Below are positions 1-8,506 of a stretch of 64,000 nucleotides of DNA, in pieces (position 1 is the first letter of the stretch; each line of letters opens with the position of its first letter). The DNA lies in the NCBI GenBank assembly GCA_902812455.1, contig CADDZH010000004.1:28580-92579 (forward strand). The letters run 5' to 3'. The position numbers were made by a program, and so were the translations under genes. A model generated the notes under the pieces. The model did not search any database and was not told where the DNA came from. It saw nothing but the letters and a program-made list of their open reading frames with translations. This stretch comes from Chloroflexota bacterium (lineage in GTDB: Bacteria > Chloroflexota > Ktedonobacteria > Ktedonobacterales > Ktedonobacteraceae).

Positions 1-1382
1 GGATCGGCGATGCCCTGCTGGATGGCCCAGTTGACGGCATCGACCAGGTCGTCGTGCATTTTGCCGCCCCATTCCCTATCGCCAGCGTTGAGGAATTTTT
101 TGCCATAGCCGGTAGAACCGCGATAATTGACTTGCAGGCAGGCATAGCCGCGATTCGCCAGCCACTGCGCCTCCGGTCGATAGCCCCACATATCGCGCGC
201 CTGCGGGCCCCCATGTACATTGAGCACGAGTGGGAGATTTTTAGGTTCTAGACCAGGGGGCAAGGTGAGGTAGCCATGAATGGTGAGGCCATCCCTGGCC
301 GTAACCGAGATGGGTTCCATTGTTGCCAGCGTGTAGTCGTTCAACGCGGGCTGGTTGTCGAAGAGGAAGGATGCGGAGCGCGTTTTCCTGTTGTAGGCAT
401 AGAAGGGCACGGGGCCATTGTCCAGGGTGAATGCCACGACCCAGGTGGTATCGGCATTATCGCGGCTGGTAACGAAGAAGTCGCCGCGGTGAATTTCGCT
501 GATCATGTCGAAATCGAACCTGATGGATTCGTCTATGATCACCCATTCGACACGCTCTCTGGCAAAAGCAACTGCTTGAATCTCATATGTATCGGGGTCG
601 GTCATGGCATCGCTGACATCATATTGAGGGTCTTCCGCAATTACCGTTGTATCTCCGGTAGCGATATCCAGTTTTACCAGGCGACCGGTATTCGCATTGC
701 GGGCATCTACAAGATAGAGAGATTGGCCATCTTGCGTGAAACCGACGGGGAAGCTGTTTTCGGCGTCATCGGGAGTCCAGGTCAGGATCGTGCGCCACTC
801 GGCCTGCTCGTTATCGCGAACCAGTACCGCTCTACCGCCATCAGGCGTCATGGCTAATGCGCCACGAACCTTGAAGTTGGCGTCGGCATACCAGGCGGCA
901 ACGTTGCCGGGATTTTTGGCGATCATGTCCAGTTGGCCGGTGATGAGATCGAGGTGGTAGACATCGTGCAGTCTCTGATCGTCTTTGTTCAGCGCAATCA
1001 GCAGTTCGTCGGGGAAGTGTTTATCGACTTCGACGATGCGGGCCTGCACGTTCTCGAACGGCGTCAGGTCTCTCGTTTCATGGGTTTCAAGATTGGTAGC
1101 GTACAGGCGCCAGTTTTCGTTGCCGCCAATATCCTGGATATAGAGGATGTGTTTGTTGTCTTTAGCCCACAGATAGAAGCGAATGCCTCTATCGGTGTCC
1201 TGCGTCACGGGCTGGTAGTCGTCGCTGCCAATTGTGCCAACCCAGACGTTGAGGACATTGTTGACAGGCGCCAGGTACGCCATTCTGGTGCCATCGGGCG
1301 AGATTTGCGGGCTGGTCTTATCTGGATTGCCAAATAGGATGGTTCTTGGGATAAGTTTTACTGTGAGTGCTGAGTTAGTCAT
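1..1382 (-). CDS. S9 family peptidase (acylaminoacyl/prolyl oligopeptidase type), 5' part only
   Basis: The complement read from ATG 1382 (MTNSALTVKL...) stays open to the window edge, giving 460 codons of an incomplete gene. Residues about 1-330 are TolB/WD40-like propeller sequence, with repeats such as PQISPDGTRMAYL and ALAMTPDGGRAVLV. The start of the alpha/beta-hydrolase domain follows, marked by LNVHGGPQARDMWGY and VNYRGSTGYGKKF, which are hallmarks of S9 serine peptidases that cleave short peptides. The catalytic Ser, Asp and His lie beyond base 1, so activity cannot be judged. AGAGG a few bases upstream supports the start. No signal peptide is visible, so a cytoplasmic enzyme is inferred. 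Confidence 0.92.
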   Translation of the reverse strand, partial: MTNSALTVKLIPRTILFGNPDKTSPQISPDGTRMAYLAPVNNVLNVWVGTIGSDDYQPVTQDTDRGIRFYLWAKDNKHILYIQDIGGNENWRLYATNLETHETRDLTPFENVQARIVEVDKHFPDELLIALNKDDQRLHDVYHLDLITGQLDMIAKNPGNVAAWYADANFKVRGALAMTPDGGRAVLVRDNEQAEWRTILTWTPDDAENSFPVGFTQDGQSLYLVDARNANTGRLVKLDIATGDTTVIAEDPQYDVSDAMTDPDTYEIQAVAFARERVEWVIIDESIRFDFDMISEIHRGDFFVTSRDNADTTWVVAFTLDNGPVPFYAYNRKTRSASFLFDNQPALNDYTLATMEPISVTARDGLTIHGYLTLPPGLEPKNLPLVLNVHGGPQARDMWGYRPEAQWLANRGYACLQVNYRGSTGYGKKFLNAGDREWGGKMHDDLVDAVNWAIQQGIAD

Positions 1383-1417
1383 TTTTGCCTCTTTATTCTG
1401 GTTATGTATGGAGGGCC

Positions 1418-1444
1418 AGGGCGACCGCAAGGGTCGCCCCTACC
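1418..1444. repeat. REP-like hairpin (family R5)
   Basis: GGGCGACC (1419-1426), a GCAA loop, then GGTCGCCC (1432-1439), followed by CCTACC. It lies between the S9 peptidase start and the acyl-CoA dehydrogenase. The same design recurs near 10231, 37844, 49539 and 51316. Confidence 0.7.
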
Positions 1445-1650
1445 ATATACGATGATGCGAACCGCCGATTTGTGGTGGAACTCTCATTTTTAGTATAGAA
1501 TCGCACTGGCCTGCTGATTAAATGGTGGACGAGGCCTTCTTGCCTTTTCATTGTACCACGAATAAGCGCTGTTTCTCATGGATTATACAGCCATGTGATA
1601 TAGTCAAGAGGATGAGAAAAGGCTGTTTAGCACTTAATGGAGGGATATGC

Positions 1651-2859
1651 ATGGATTTTGAATACTCAGATAGGGTGAAGGGGCTGCTGAAACAACTGGG
1701 CGATTTTATGGATCGCTATATTTACCCAAACCAGCAACTTTATCGCGAACAGATCGTGGCATCCGGTAATCCGCACCATCATACTGAGATTGTGGATGAG
1801 TTAAAAGCAAAGGCCAGAGCAGAGGGCCTCTGGAATCTCTTTTTGCCGGATAAGGAGTACGGAGCGGGGCTGACCAACCTGGAATATGCACCCTTAGCGG
1901 AGATGATGGGGCGCGTGAGCTGGGCTTCGGAGGTGTTTAATTGCTCGGCGCCGGATACGGGGAACATGGAGATACTGGCCCAATTCGGCACGCCAGAGCA
2001 GAAAGAGCGCTGGCTGCTTCCGCTGCTCAATGGCGAGATTCGTTCAGGATTTGCTATGACGGAGCCGGATGTTGCCAGCTCGGATGCCACGAATATCCGC
2101 TTTTCTATACGGCGCGAAGGTGATGAGTATGTGCTGAATGGTCGCAAGTGGTGGATTTCGGGGGCAGCGCGCGAGCGGTGCAAGATTTTTATTGTGATGG
2201 GCAAGACCAATCCAGATAATCCTGATATACACAGGCAGCAGAGCATGGTGCTGGTGCCAAGAGATACGCCCGGCCTGGCGATTGTGCGCAATCTAGCGGT
2301 GATGGGCTATATCGATAACGAGGGCCACTGCGAGCTGTTATTTGAGAATGTGCGCGTTCCGGTGAGCAATTTGCTGGGCGAGGAAGGCAGCGGCTTTGCC
2401 ATTGCGCAGGCGCGGCTTGGGCCGGGGCGCATCCATCACTGCATGCGTGCAATTGGGGCAGCGCAGTACGCTCTTGAGTTGATGTGCCAGCGCGCCACGT
2501 CGCGTGTGGCCTTTGGCAGGCCGCTGGCCGAGCAGGGAGTGATCCAGGAATGGATTGCGCAATCGCAACTGGAGATCGAGCAGGCGCGGCTGCTGACGCT
2601 GAAGGCTGCCTGGATGATCGATACAATGGGCAAGAAGGCCGCGCAGAAAGAGATTGCCATGATCAAGGTAGTTGCTCCCCAGGTTATGACCAACGTGGTC
2701 AATCGGGCCATGCAGGTATTTGGTGGCGCGGGCCTGAGCGATGATTTCCCGCTGGCTTCGATGTGGGCGCATGGACGCACGTTGCACATCGTCGATGGCC
2801 CCGACGAAGTGCATAAGCGGTCGATCGCCAGGATGGTTATGCGCGAGCTGGCGCAATAA
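1651..2859 (+). CDS. acyl-CoA dehydrogenase family protein
   Basis: The 402-residue product has the usual length for this flavoenzyme family, which oxidises acyl-CoA to trans-2-enoyl-CoA and passes electrons to ETF. Visible family signatures are the FAD/substrate-binding [16 protein letters not shown], the middle beta domain (GRKWWISGA), [19 protein letters not shown], and the C-terminal [15 protein letters not shown]. The catalytic base was not assigned. An in-frame ATG at 1522 exists, but ATG 1651 is preferred because GGAGG (1639-1643) sits 7 bases upstream and the family N-terminus ([13 protein letters not shown]) begins there. It stands alone, with repeats on its 3' side. Substrate chain length cannot be read from sequence. 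Confidence 0.93.
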   Translation: MDFEYSDRVKGLLKQLGDFMDRYIYPNQQLYREQIVASGNPHHHTEIVDELKAKARAEGLWNLFLPDKEYGAGLTNLEYAPLAEMMGRVSWASEVFNCSAPDTGNMEILAQFGTPEQKERWLLPLLNGEIRSGFAMTEPDVASSDATNIRFSIRREGDEYVLNGRKWWISGAARERCKIFIVMGKTNPDNPDIHRQQSMVLVPRDTPGLAIVRNLAVMGYIDNEGHCELLFENVRVPVSNLLGEEGSGFAIAQARLGPGRIHHCMRAIGAAQYALELMCQRATSRVAFGRPLAEQGVIQEWIAQSQLEIEQARLLTLKAAWMIDTMGKKAAQKEIAMIKVVAPQVMTNVVNRAMQVFGGAGLSDDFPLASMWAHGRTLHIVDGPDEVHKRSIARMVMRELAQ

Positions 2860-2890
2860 TGAGCCTGAACAAATGAGGCAGCCTATCAGA

Positions 2891-2990
2891 TGTCATCCTG
2901 AGCGGGTGAGCCGAAGCCCTGAACGCGCGTGAAGGGGAAGAATCTCCATTGATCGGCAGCGGATGTTTCGCTTCGCTCAACATGACATGT
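2891..2990. repeat. Interspersed repeat family R1, copy 1
   Basis: Starts TGTCATCCTGAGCG and ends with CTTCGCTCAACATGACATG, so its ends are roughly inverted copies of each other. Other copies are at 4555, 7881, 16284 and 51927. Confidence 0.75.
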
Positions 2991-3057
2991 CCGGCCTTTT
3001 CTGGTGATTGAGGAATTATGTTTATTTGAACCTTACCTAACATTCATAATCCGGCCC

Positions 3058-4221
3058 TTATGCGACGGAGGCTTTCCAATGAGAAAAGCGTGCGAGCTGG
3101 AAGCGCTCAAGCGATACCGGCGGGTCTGTTTCGCAGAGCAGGCTACAGAGGATTTCTCCCAGGAGCGGGCCAAATTTAAAGCCATGCCCACTCAGGCCGG
3201 TAGCAAAGACAATGCGTGGGTCATCTGGAAGGCGGTCGATAATAAAATCCTCGTCGGGTGTCACATCGTACATGCAGGAGTCGATTCTCGCCAGCGTTGC
3301 TTGCTGGAGCGCAGGCAGCAGTTCGCGCAGTCTCCTGGCTATGTTAGTGACTACAAGTTCATCAGGTGGAAGAATATCATCAGGCCTGGTAGGCCGCCCG
3401 AAGGCATGTGAAGCAGCCTTCAGCCAGTATGGGCCAGAGCCCTGAGCCATCTTATGCAAGGGGAAGCCGTAGAGGTCATCCATCATAAAGGCGGGAAAAC
3501 TGTTCACGCCATAAGATGAGAGCGGCAGCCCGGCAAAATACAGGATATACTGGCGTGTTAAGCGCACCGGCAGGTGTAGATCAGCGAGCAGGTGATGCAC
3601 CCAGGGGCCGATAGCAAGTACCACCCGGTCAGCCGCAATTTCATCACCGGTACTTGTATGGAGACGTACCGGGCGGTTATGGTTCTCATGAGTGAAATGG
3701 GTGACGCAGCAGGACTCATAGATAGTTCCACCCAGGTCAAGAATACATGCTTTGAGTGTTTGCAAGCATGTTGAAGCGTGTAAGATGCCTGCTTCAGGGT
3801 TATAGGTGATGAAATCTGCGCTATCTACTGCAAATTGCGGGAAGCGCTGCTTGCAGCTCTGCCTGGAAAGGCGTTCTGCCGCTATACCCAGCTCTTGCAT
3901 GATGTGAAAGCTTGCCTTTGGGGATGTGTCGCCACTTGCACCGAGGGTAAGCACACCTGTTCGAGTATACAAGGTGCGCCTCGAGCAACACTCGAGGTGT
4001 TTCCAGCGTTGTAAGCTCAAGCCTACCATGTGCGAATAGAAGAGATCAGGGCCATACCCAAAACGTAGCAGTCGTGAAATACCATGAGAAGTCGCGCGGT
4101 GATGATCTACAGCTTCTTGCTCTAAAATAGTCACCTGCTGGACACCGCGCGAAAGCAAGGCGTAAGCGGTGGAGAGACCAACAATGCCAGCGCCGACAAT
4201 AACGATTCGTTGGGGGGACAT
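3058..4221 (-). CDS. FAD-dependent amine oxidase (sarcosine/N-methyltryptophan oxidase-like, DAO family)
   Basis: A 387-residue flavoprotein. The N-terminal dinucleotide-binding motif is VGAGIVGLSTAYALLSRG, followed by an acidic ELEQ-type strand end (VTILEQEA). The HHRATSHGISRLLRFGYG segment resembles the covalent-flavin region of monomeric sarcosine oxidase and N-methyl-L-tryptophan oxidase. The C-terminal GLSGHGFKFGPLLGEIL is the second FAD-contacting motif. The length fits MSOX/SolA-like enzymes, which oxidise N-methyl amino acids to aldehyde and H2O2. GAGAGG lies upstream of ATG 4221, and a strong promoter is at 4261-4289. The substrate is not predictable, and related enzymes of the family oxidise proline or pipecolate. 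Confidence 0.88.
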   Translation of the reverse strand: MSPQRIVIVGAGIVGLSTAYALLSRGVQQVTILEQEAVDHHRATSHGISRLLRFGYGPDLFYSHMVGLSLQRWKHLECCSRRTLYTRTGVLTLGASGDTSPKASFHIMQELGIAAERLSRQSCKQRFPQFAVDSADFITYNPEAGILHASTCLQTLKACILDLGGTIYESCCVTHFTHENHNRPVRLHTSTGDEIAADRVVLAIGPWVHHLLADLHLPVRLTRQYILYFAGLPLSSYGVNSFPAFMMDDLYGFPLHKMAQGSGPYWLKAASHAFGRPTRPDDILPPDELVVTNIARRLRELLPALQQATLARIDSCMYDVTPDEDFIIDRLPDDPRIVFATGLSGHGFKFGPLLGEILCSLLCETDPPVSLERFQLARFSHWKASVA

Positions 4222-4260
4222 GCTCGTTTTTTCCTCTCTAGCTCTTTATTGACGAGGATG

Positions 4261-4289
4261 ATTATAGCAGAAAATGCAGCAAAAGTCAA
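4261..4289 (-). promoter_or_regulatory. Sigma-70-type promoter of the amine oxidase gene
   Basis: On the complement, TTGACT (4289-4284), a 17-base spacer, then TATAAT (4266-4261), 40 bases before the start codon. This is the closest consensus match seen in the window. Confidence 0.75.
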
Positions 4290-4718
4290 TAAAAAGTTAC
4301 AAAAACATTTAGCAGAATATATTGCCAATAAAGTAATCATTTTCGTATAATATGTAATCACACTGTAATAGCATTGTATATACGACAGAAGCGACAAAGT
4401 GTGAGAGGTGGACAACAGGAACGAGCAAATGGGAGCTTTTCTTGTGATCCTGATGCTCGATTCTTGTTGGCAAATAGCGTACAATTGGATTATGTTAACG
4501 ATATGACAAGGTTCAACTGAACCTGACAATGCCTCAATGAACAGAAAAGTCTGGACATGTCATGGTGATCGAGGGAGCCGCAGCCCTGAGCCCATTCGCT
4601 TCGCTCAGGGGAAACTCCGCGAAGGGGAAACATCTGAGCCGATCGACAGAGATCCTTCGCTTCGCTCAGGATGACATGCCTGAACCTTCCCTAACGATAT
4701 AGATGGGATGGTAAAAAC
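4290..4718. other. Intergenic stretch without a gene
   Basis: AT-rich up to about 4540, with TATAAT-like words near 4347, then an R1 repeat copy. No open frame here has a ribosome binding site or family resemblance. A promoter for the EPSP synthase gene probably lies within but was not pinned down. Confidence 0.5.
4555..4680. repeat. Interspersed repeat family R1, copy 2
   Basis: A long copy ending CCTTCGCTTCGCTCAGGATG ACATG. It carries the internal CATTCGCTTCGCTCAGGGGA variant also seen, inverted, in the copy at 51927. It ends about 40 bases before the EPSP synthase start. Confidence 0.75.
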
Positions 4719-6047
4719 ATGAACGGGGATAGAACCGGCAAGCGATTGTATATTGCGCCGGCAAGCTTGATTCGAGGGGCGCCCTCATTGCCTTCTTCAA
4801 AGTATTACACCCTGCGCTATGTGCTGGCGGCGGCGCTTGCTCAAGGGGAAAGTGAGGTATCATTTCCGGCAGCCAGTGAGGACAGTGAAGCGCTCTATCG
4901 AGGATGCCGGGCATTAGGAGCGAGGCTTTCATGGCATGATGAGCGACAGCAGGTGTTACGTGTGCGTGGGGTAGAGCGCCCGTATAGCCCGGAGCCGGTC
5001 ATCATCAACGTGGGGAATGCAGGAGCCGTGTTGCGCTTCCTGCTCGGCATTGGGGCGCTGCTTCCTGAAGTTACCTTCGTGACCGATCATCCCCAATCTC
5101 TGGGTAGGCGACCCAATCGCGAGCTGTTAGAGGCATTGACGGCGCTGGGGGCGGTTTGCGAAGGGACAGGCGAAGAAGGATATCTGCCAATTACTATTCG
5201 CGGGGGCAAGTTGCATGGTGGACAGGTGAGTATTTCCGGCGAGCGCAGCTCGCAATACGTGAGTTCGCTGCTCTTCCTGGCCCCACTGCTGGATGAGCGA
5301 CTGGATATTGACGTTATCGACAGTTTGAGATCACAGGCGTTAATACAAGTCACGATTCGTGTATTGAACGAGGCGGGGATATATGTCGAACAAGATGATA
5401 CATTTCGGCATTTCTCAATTCCTGCGGGGCAACGTTACCTGCCGCGAAAGTATGTCGTGCCAGGAGATTATCCCTCTGCGGCAGCATTGCTGGCTGCTTG
5501 CGCCGTAGCGAGCGACCCTGCCAGCGAGATACGTCTTTCGCGCCTGCGGCCTGGAGAAGAAGATGGGGAGGCCTTGATCGAGGCGCTGCAAGCGATGAGC
5601 GCTGGTATTCGGAGGGATGGCGATACGCTCACGCTGCGTGGAGGGAGGCGCTTAGGCGGAATAGAGATGGATGGTGATAGGGCTATTGACTGCGTTCCAG
5701 CACTGGTGGCGGCTGCCTGTTTTGCGGAAGGTGAGAGTGTATTCTATAATGTTGAGGGCCTGCATTATAAAGAATCTGATCGTATCACTGACCTGTGTGC
5801 CGAGCTGCGGCGAGCGGGCTGCATAGTTATGCCTGAGCAGGATACGATTATTGTGCGCGGGCAACCGCAGGGAATTGAGGGCGGTGTGGTTGTGGATGGG
5901 CACGGTGATCACCGTTTACTGATGGCGCTGGCCATTGTGGGTTTGCGCAGCCGCAGGGGATTGACGCTGCAGGGCGTCGAACATGTGGCAAAGAGTTATC
6001 CCCATTTCTTTGAAGATTTGCGGCGGCTGGGAGTTGATATCAGATAG
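4719..6047 (+). CDS. aroA: 3-phosphoshikimate 1-carboxyvinyltransferase (EPSP synthase)
   Basis: A 442-residue enzyme of the shikimate pathway that joins phosphoenolpyruvate to shikimate-3-phosphate. Family landmarks appear in order: SSKYYTLRYVLAAAL near residue 26 (the PGSKSxSNR position, keeping Lys), VGNAGAVLRFLLG, SLGRRPNRELLEAL, ISGERSSQYVSSLLF, VPGDYPSAAALLAA, HYKESDRITDLCAELRRAGC, and VDGHGDHRLLMALAI. The KESDR and DHR motifs separate it from MurA, which shares the fold. The N-terminal motif is rather divergent from the E. coli type (TLR in place of SNR). No other shikimate gene is adjacent. The start at 4719 has only a weak upstream GGGATGG. Confidence 0.92.
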   Translation: MNGDRTGKRLYIAPASLIRGAPSLPSSKYYTLRYVLAAALAQGESEVSFPAASEDSEALYRGCRALGARLSWHDERQQVLRVRGVERPYSPEPVIINVGNAGAVLRFLLGIGALLPEVTFVTDHPQSLGRRPNRELLEALTALGAVCEGTGEEGYLPITIRGGKLHGGQVSISGERSSQYVSSLLFLAPLLDERLDIDVIDSLRSQALIQVTIRVLNEAGIYVEQDDTFRHFSIPAGQRYLPRKYVVPGDYPSAAALLAACAVASDPASEIRLSRLRPGEEDGEALIEALQAMSAGIRRDGDTLTLRGGRRLGGIEMDGDRAIDCVPALVAAACFAEGESVFYNVEGLHYKESDRITDLCAELRRAGCIVMPEQDTIIVRGQPQGIEGGVVVDGHGDHRLLMALAIVGLRSRRGLTLQGVEHVAKSYPHFFEDLRRLGVDIR

Positions 6048-6164
6048 ACGTCCGAATATGTTAAAATGATAAAGGTGATCATTGCTTGACCTGAGTAAGA
6101 GCGGGGATTGTGTTGCGTGGTATGTAAGAGTGCGAGCGCATGCCGCCTTTGAAAGGAAATGAGC

Positions 6165-6458
6165 ATGTATAGGTTCAAGGGCTTTGATAGCGCCGAGTGC
6201 GGGGATAGCATGTCTGCACTTGAGTCCGCCGTTAATGCCTGGATGGAATCTGAGCGCCCGCGTATTCGCCATGTAAGCCAGTGCATACGTGGCGAGCATA
6301 TTTTGCTCAGTTTTGTCTATGAGGATACGCGAGAATTGGAGCAGCGCCTTTCTATGTCCACCCAGATGTCGAGCGCCAGGTCCAGGTTCTTCGATGATGA
6401 ATATGAAGAGCGACCAACCAATCCTCGTATTCCTGCGACATCGCCGCCCATGCATTAA
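6165..6458 (+). CDS. Small protein of unknown function
   Basis: A 97-residue acidic/polar protein (MYRFKGFDSAECG...) that I do not recognise. It has no membrane segment or signal peptide. The C-terminal third is rich in Arg, Asp and Pro (RSRFFDDEYEERPTNPRIP) and is likely disordered. GAAAGGA (6151-6157) gives good spacing to ATG 6165. An ATG at 6159 would be too close to it. It lies between the EPSP synthase and a radical SAM gene in the same direction, 50 bases before the latter, so it may be co-transcribed with it. Coding status is supported by the ribosome binding site and by compact packing only. Confidence 0.55.
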   Translation: MYRFKGFDSAECGDSMSALESAVNAWMESERPRIRHVSQCIRGEHILLSFVYEDTRELEQRLSMSTQMSSARSRFFDDEYEERPTNPRIPATSPPMH

Positions 6459-6508
6459 AAGATACTCAAGTAGCGAACACCGTAGTAACACGAAACCATG
6501 TAGAGAGA

Positions 6509-7792
6509 ATGGCTATCCCATACCTTGTTTATGCGACTCCTGAAGGAGATGTGCGCGAAGAATGCCGTTTACAGGCGCTTGCTTTCGATAAGCAACCAGT
6601 AGGGACAAGCGATCTGATACCTTTGCCAGATGGAACAACGCTTTCCATGCTGCCTGGCCGGCTGGCGGTTGGGCTGAAGCCGAACGGCAAGCAGCAGGTG
6701 ATCGGGCAAGCGCGTGGGTGGGCTGTTGCTGCTCTGCTGCCAATTGGCTATACGCGCACACTCTTACCTGCTTATGAAAAGGGAGTGGATGCTGTCCCTT
6801 TGCCTTTTTTTGGCTACAGCGCCGTTGCCGGTATGCATGGTCGCCTGTATGTGGCCGCACTCAAGACAGATGATCCGCGTAAGTGGCATCCCGGCGCCTT
6901 TAACAGGAAGACATTATTGCGGCTGGTACGCGAGAAACAGGCCGCTTATCCCAATAACCGTATCGTGGCACAGCATGCCCACTGCGCCCTTGATTACTCC
7001 TGCCCCACGGCAAGCAACCTCTTTTTTGGGCGCTGGGAGATGGCTATTGCGGTTTCGCCGGGCTGTAATGCGCGCTGCGTGGGCTGCATATCGAAGCAAG
7101 AGGAGGAGAATCTGGTTTCCCCTCAAGACCGCCTCTCTTTTATTCCCACAGTTGAAGAGATCGTTGAAGTAGCTGTGCCGCATTTAGAGCAGGCAGAGGA
7201 GGCTATTGTCAGCTTTGGGCAGGGCTGCGAAGGGGAGCCTTTGCTGCAATGGCGGCGCATTGAGCAGGCCATTAAGGTCATCCGTAAGCATACAGATAAG
7301 GGTGTTATCAATATCAACACCAATGCCAGCAACCCTCGCTGGCTGCAGCGGCTGTACGATGCCGGGCTGGATACTATTCGCGCCAGCACGATTTCCGGGC
7401 ACCCGGAGACCTATACGGCCTACTATCGCCCCCTTGGCTACAGCTTTGAGGATGTCAAAGAATCATTGAAGCGCGCGCATGATGCCGGTGTATATAGTTC
7501 CATCAACCTGCTTTGTTTCCCTGGCATGATTGACCGCGAGCGCGAGGTGGAGGCGCTGCTTGCCTTTGTGAAGGAGACGGGCTTGCGGTTGATCCAGTTA
7601 CGCAACCTCAATATTGACCCTGAAGTGCTGCTGCCGCGCATGCCATCGCTCGACTCAATGGGGAAGGCGCTGGGAATACGCGTGCTGATCGAGACGCTCA
7701 GGCGCGAGGTTCCGGGTGTTGAGATCGGGAATTTCAGCCGGCCCGTGAGACGGCAGAAGATTGTCATAGCCCAGGCAGAAAAAGCCTGTTAA
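6509..7792 (+). CDS. Radical SAM protein
   Basis: A 427-residue protein with the radical-SAM cluster motif CNARCVGC (Cx3Cx2C) near residue 185. It is preceded by an unusually long N-terminal region of about 175 residues with no family that I recognise. After the cluster come VSFGQGCEGEPLL (the GGE-like SAM-binding segment), NINTNASNP, and LDTIRASTISGHPETY, which form the TIM-barrel core. No C-terminal SPASM-type cysteine cluster is visible. The only late cysteine is the penultimate-region KAC. The enzyme should generate a 5'-deoxyadenosyl radical, but its substrate is unknown. ATG 6509 follows AGAGAGA. The preceding small gene could encode a partner. Confidence 0.85.
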   Translation: MAIPYLVYATPEGDVREECRLQALAFDKQPVGTSDLIPLPDGTTLSMLPGRLAVGLKPNGKQQVIGQARGWAVAALLPIGYTRTLLPAYEKGVDAVPLPFFGYSAVAGMHGRLYVAALKTDDPRKWHPGAFNRKTLLRLVREKQAAYPNNRIVAQHAHCALDYSCPTASNLFFGRWEMAIAVSPGCNARCVGCISKQEEENLVSPQDRLSFIPTVEEIVEVAVPHLEQAEEAIVSFGQGCEGEPLLQWRRIEQAIKVIRKHTDKGVININTNASNPRWLQRLYDAGLDTIRASTISGHPETYTAYYRPLGYSFEDVKESLKRAHDAGVYSSINLLCFPGMIDREREVEALLAFVKETGLRLIQLRNLNIDPEVLLPRMPSLDSMGKALGIRVLIETLRREVPGVEIGNFSRPVRRQKIVIAQAEKAC

Positions 7793-7880
7793 CAGAGCGG
7801 CCAGGCCGTTGCAGATCATTTTAACCGGGAGGTTAACATGTTCATCGCAAGGAAGCTGAGCTAAGCATTTCGGTGGCCAT

Positions 7881-7916
7881 CGGCAAAGATCCTTCGCTTC
7901 GCTCAGGATGACATGT
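7881..7916. repeat. Interspersed repeat family R1, partial copy 3
   Basis: Only the right-hand end is present: CGGCAAAGATCCTTCGCTTC and the closing CAGGATGACATGTG. It lies between the radical SAM and GH1 genes. Confidence 0.65.
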
Positions 7917-7966
7917 GAAGAGATAGAATGGTAGGTAGCAGGCTCGCCTAAAAGGAGGTATCTTAT

Positions 7967-8488
7967 ATGCCGGGACAGCAATCTTATCCACCACTTCCCG
8001 AGTCGTTTATTTTTGGTGTTGCCACGGCGGATCACCAGTGTGAGGCCTATGAAGCAGAGTACGAGGACATCCGCGATGTTTGGGAGCGACGGCGCCAGTT
8101 GACGTTGCGAGGGCGAGCAACTGACTTCTGGACGCGCTATCCCGAGGATATCGGCCTGGCGCAGGGGCTAGGTTGCAAGGCATTCCGCTTTTCGCTGGCC
8201 TGGTCACGGCTGGAGCCAAAGCCGGGCGAGTTCAATGATGAGGCCTTTGCCCATTACCAGCAGATGATTGAGGCAATACACGCGGCAGGGATGGAGCCGG
8301 TCATGACCCTGCATCACTTCACGTGGCCAGTGCATGTGGAAGAGCGTGGTGGTTTGATTGGCGATGACTTTCCCGCTATTTATACCAATTATGTCACTGA
8401 GGTGGCAAAGCGGCTGGGCCAGCAGGTGCGCTACTGGATCACGTTTAACGAGCCGAGCCAGCTCGTGTATGGCTATATCAAGCCCTGA
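7967..8488 (+). CDS. GH1 glycosidase, N-terminal portion ending at an in-frame TGA
   Basis: Residues 1-173 match the first third of family 1 glycosidases (beta-glucosidase/galactosidase type). FIFGVATADHQCEA is the substrate-binding N-terminus, FRFSLAWSRLEP follows, then TLHHFTWPVHVEERGG, and ITFNEPSQLVYGYIKP contains the NEP motif with the acid/base glutamate. Translation then meets TGA at 8486-8488, followed immediately by TGG. The same frame continues without shift into the rest of the enzyme. AAAGGAGG about 8 bases before ATG 7967 is an excellent ribosome binding site. A TGG-to-TGA nonsense change in an otherwise intact gene is the simplest reading. A sequencing error or readthrough is possible. 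Confidence 0.85.
   Translation: MPGQQSYPPLPESFIFGVATADHQCEAYEAEYEDIRDVWERRRQLTLRGRATDFWTRYPEDIGLAQGLGCKAFRFSLAWSRLEPKPGEFNDEAFAHYQQMIEAIHAAGMEPVMTLHHFTWPVHVEERGGLIGDDFPAIYTNYVTEVAKRLGQQVRYWITFNEPSQLVYGYIKP
8486..8488 (+). other. In-frame TGA interrupting the GH1 frame
   Basis: Codons around it read GYIKP-stop-WQRDYFVPPG. Replacing the stop by Trp restores a continuous 751-codon frame from 7967 to 10222. Confidence 0.85.
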
Positions 8489-8506
8489 TGGCAGCGAGAC
8501 TATTTT

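Noticed and set aside
276..857. Plus-strand open frames of up to 193 codons at the left end
   Set aside because: They lie antisense to the S9 peptidase, whose minus-strand frame shows clear family motifs. No ribosome binding sites or recognisable sequence.
4131..4529. 132-codon minus-strand frame upstream of the amine oxidase gene
   Set aside because: It runs through the promoter and the start of the amine oxidase gene in another frame. Composition is AT-driven.
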